Of a stretch of 64,000 nt of DNA, positions 61,389 to 64,000 are shown piece by piece. A program made the position numbers and the translations under genes. This DNA comes from Onchocerca volvulus (taxonomy: Eukaryota; Nematoda; Chromadorea; Rhabditida; Onchocercidae). Each line of letters starts with the position of its first letter. Position 1 is the first letter of the stretch. Under the pieces are notes generated by a model. The model made no database searches. It saw nothing but the letters and a program-made list of their open reading frames with translations, and was not told where the DNA came from. The DNA is taken from NCBI GenBank assembly GCA_000499405.2, contig HG738137.1:28145756-28209755 (forward strand), given 5' to 3'.

Positions 61389-63904
61389 TGTCAGGAGTGG
61401 CCCAATTTGATCCATTTTCGACTACTTTTTAAAATTCGTCATAACTAATTAAATTTTTCAATTGCATAAGTTTTATAGCAATAATTTTTTATATTGCTGT
61501 AGTAATCTGTTCTGTAGTAGCACAAATTTTCATTAATATCAGCTAATATTATTGGCACTATTATTGCAAAGCTATTGCTATTATCATTATATCATCGTCA
61601 TTATCACTACCATCATTATTGTTGTGCTGTAAACATTATAGGATTGAAATAGTTTAGGATAATTGATTGTCCTTAATACTTAATTTGAAAATTAAAATGA
61701 TATATGTTAATTGATTATCCTTTATCACTTAACACCACAGAAATTATAATTCAAAAGATAATCTAAAATTAAGCAAATATTCAATTAGATCAAGAGACAT
61801 GAGATAATGTAATTTGTTTTATTTACTCAGTATTGTTGCGCGAACGAATAAATTTGATGAATTAATTAAGTAAGGACTACTAATCATATTCATCTTATTA
61901 CGTTGTCATTTCTTATTAGATGTTTACGCTTACATTTAAAATTGTTAGCTGCTACAAATTGGACTTTCAACAATTTAGCTTATCAAATATAAGGTCAATT
62001 TACTTCAAGTTTCAAAATTATTAATTAGCCAAACTTAAGAGTTAATCAAGTAATAACCTAGCTATGATCATTGACTTCATATTTGTTAGCTACAAATTTT
62101 GGAGTTTTTAAAATTTTACATGAATGATTTAAATTTATCACCGAAATTTGTTCTTAATTACGTGCAATTTCTCATTACTTTTTATTATTTCTCGAAATCA
62201 TTTCGAATATTATCATAAATAACTATAATTATAATCGGATTTTTTCAAAAAGTTTGATTTGCATGATTCGACAAGTTTGGATAAAATCAAAAGATGCTGT
62301 CTTATCTTAAATAAGCTGAGCTGTTGATAACTTCGTTAACAAATGCGCTCATTATTTAATTATTTTTATTATCAACCAGCAAATTTTTCGACAATTAATC
62401 TAAATTAAAATAAGCTTAAACAAGTTATTGATGCAAAATGATAATGTCATTTTTGATAACATCTACTGATTATCATCCGATGAGGAATAAACGAGATGGA
62501 AGAATATCCAAAGAAAAGTTATCCATTACCATTATATGTAGTTATAATTATTGGCAGGTAACATCGATTTATTGAATGTATGCACAACCGACAATTGATC
62601 GTTATTTTGGTGCGAATCATTGAATGTAAATATTCTTCATTTTATTTTCCAAACCAATAATTATTGATTTTCCGCTAAGTGCTTTTAATTTCGTTTCAAT
62701 TCCATCATTTCTTCTTCCATTTCTCATTCTTTACTCTTCATTCTTTTATTATATTATTATTAATTATTAGTATTATTATATCAATTAACTTTTACAGTTC
62801 ATTTCTCTTTTGTTCATTTGAAAACATTTCTGATTGCCTGAAAACATTTCTGACATTATTAATAATTAAAAATTAATCAATGTATTCTTTTGATTCCTTA
62901 AATGCTTCATAAAATTTTTCAAAATTTTATTCTTTGCAAAAAAGTACAACTAATTTATATCATCTAAATTATTAGATGATCAGGAAGAAAAAAAAAAAGA
63001 AAAAATGATCTGTAACGCGGAATGTAGTCGGGTTCAGCCAGTGTAAAATAATTTCGAAAAGATTCTTTTTGATGATTACAACATGCAAAAAATATGTAAT
63101 AAAATTCTTTTTTTTCCCTAAAAATTTTTATGATTTCATTTGCCAATGTACTAATAACGATGTTTTAGCCAGATTTTCAACCAACCAGTTGATATATAAA
63201 ATTGATTTTACCACGACAATAGTGCAATGTTTGATTTGTTCGTTTTCCGATTGTCATCTTTTCCTCTCGATTTCTCTTTGTTTATTATATCCTTTGTGAT
63301 AATTTGACTTATTTTCGAAATTTTCATCTCTTACAATGTAACATCATTTTATACTTATACTTGAATTATATGTATAAGTTCTGTGTATATACGTGAATTC
63401 GATAAATATACATGATTTCTATGCAAATATGTGGATTTCTTTTTTAATTTATTGAAAATGCTAATTGATTCATTTTAAATATGTATTATTTAGTTAATCA
63501 TTAGAATGTTTACTTATTTGTAAATTTTGAAGAAAAATAATTGTAGCATTTCAAAATTCGTAATATATTTTAAAATTTTACAAATAATCTCTGATACATT
63601 CATTAAAATGTATAATTTTGCTAAAATACAATATATTTTCTGAATATTCAACGATAAAAACTATTCGTACTTCATTGTCTAATGATCAGTAGTCTTTCCT
63701 TTTTCTCTGAAATTTTTTATTTTGAAAATAAAACAGAACAAAATAAAAAAGAAGAAAAATGCAGCAATTGTAATCGAATTATTACAAAACTTGAAAAGAA
63801 TTTATTATAAATCCTTTTTAGGTTTTATGATATTTACCTTATATAATTATATCCAAACTTGTCAAATTTTACTTGTAAATAAATCTCTTTTTCTGCTCCA
63901 ATAA
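61389..63904. other. Right-end region without supported genes
   Basis: AT-rich unique sequence. ORFs at 62679-62876, 63069-63299 and 63722-63904 are low complexity or pass through homopolymer runs and have no splice context. I see no exon chain. Confidence 0.55.
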
Positions 63905-63933
63905 TACTAATACTACTGATAATAATAATAGTA

Positions 63934-63976
<43 letters not shown>
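63905..63976. repeat. TTA/ATT trinucleotide microsatellite
   Basis: After a few ACTAATA and ATAATAATAATA units the sequence becomes an uninterrupted TTA repeat of about 15 units ending at ATACATG. Confidence 0.9.
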
Positions 63977-63978
<2 letters not shown>

Positions 63979-64000
63979 CATGAACCATTATTATGTTTCA

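Noticed and set aside
1..64000. CRISPR arrays, bacterial operons or Wolbachia insertions
   Set aside because: No regularly spaced repeats, no dense bacterial-style coding and no rRNA were seen. All supported genes are intron-rich nuclear genes.

Overview
The window is nuclear DNA from a nematode, most likely a clade III (filarial-type) species. It is very AT-rich and full of poly(A)/poly(T) runs of 10-28 bases. Its genes are cut into many small exons by introns that end in TTTCAG or TTTTAG, and a perfect 22-nt nematode SL1 spliced-leader sequence is present. Species cannot be fixed from the sequence alone. Almost all single long ORFs are shadows. I rebuilt five protein genes exon by exon. For four of them every splice phase closes; one junction in the fifth is uncertain.

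Layout. (1) 345-3488, minus: the N-terminal two thirds of a NELF-C/D (TH1) subunit of the negative elongation factor, running off the left edge. (2) 3489-6343: an ACGT-rich intergenic region with degenerate tandem and inverted repeats, between divergent genes. (3) 6344-10549, plus: an unrecognised protein with a very basic middle, a long hydrophobic segment and a Cys-rich tail. (4) 13692-17550, plus: a Na+/K+-ATPase beta-subunit-like protein of 344 aa with all six extracellular cysteines. (5) 20247-40627, minus: a complete 41-exon kinesin-3 of the KIF13/KLP-4 type, 1617 aa. (6) 40628-56871: a 16-kb stretch with no gene I can support. It holds a 21-bp tandem array, GA-rich tracts and a perfect SL1 exon inside a 308-bp TGTAG...CTACA segment. 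(7) 56872-59398, minus: a 279-aa atypical Rho-family GTPase with an N-terminal extension, altered P-loop and switch II residues, and a C-terminal CAAX box (CALL). (8) 60428-61388, minus: two elongator tRNA-Met(CAT) genes with a long nested hairpin between them. (9) 61389-64000: no gene seen, ending in a TTA microsatellite.

The genes do not form a pathway or an operon. They are independent housekeeping or cell-biology genes: transcription pausing, vesicle transport, ion pumping, small-GTPase signalling and tRNA. The points most worth following are a NELF subunit in a nematode (C. elegans is reported to lack NELF), the SL1 copy in a transposon-like context, the likely GTPase-defective Rho protein, and the hairpin loci.
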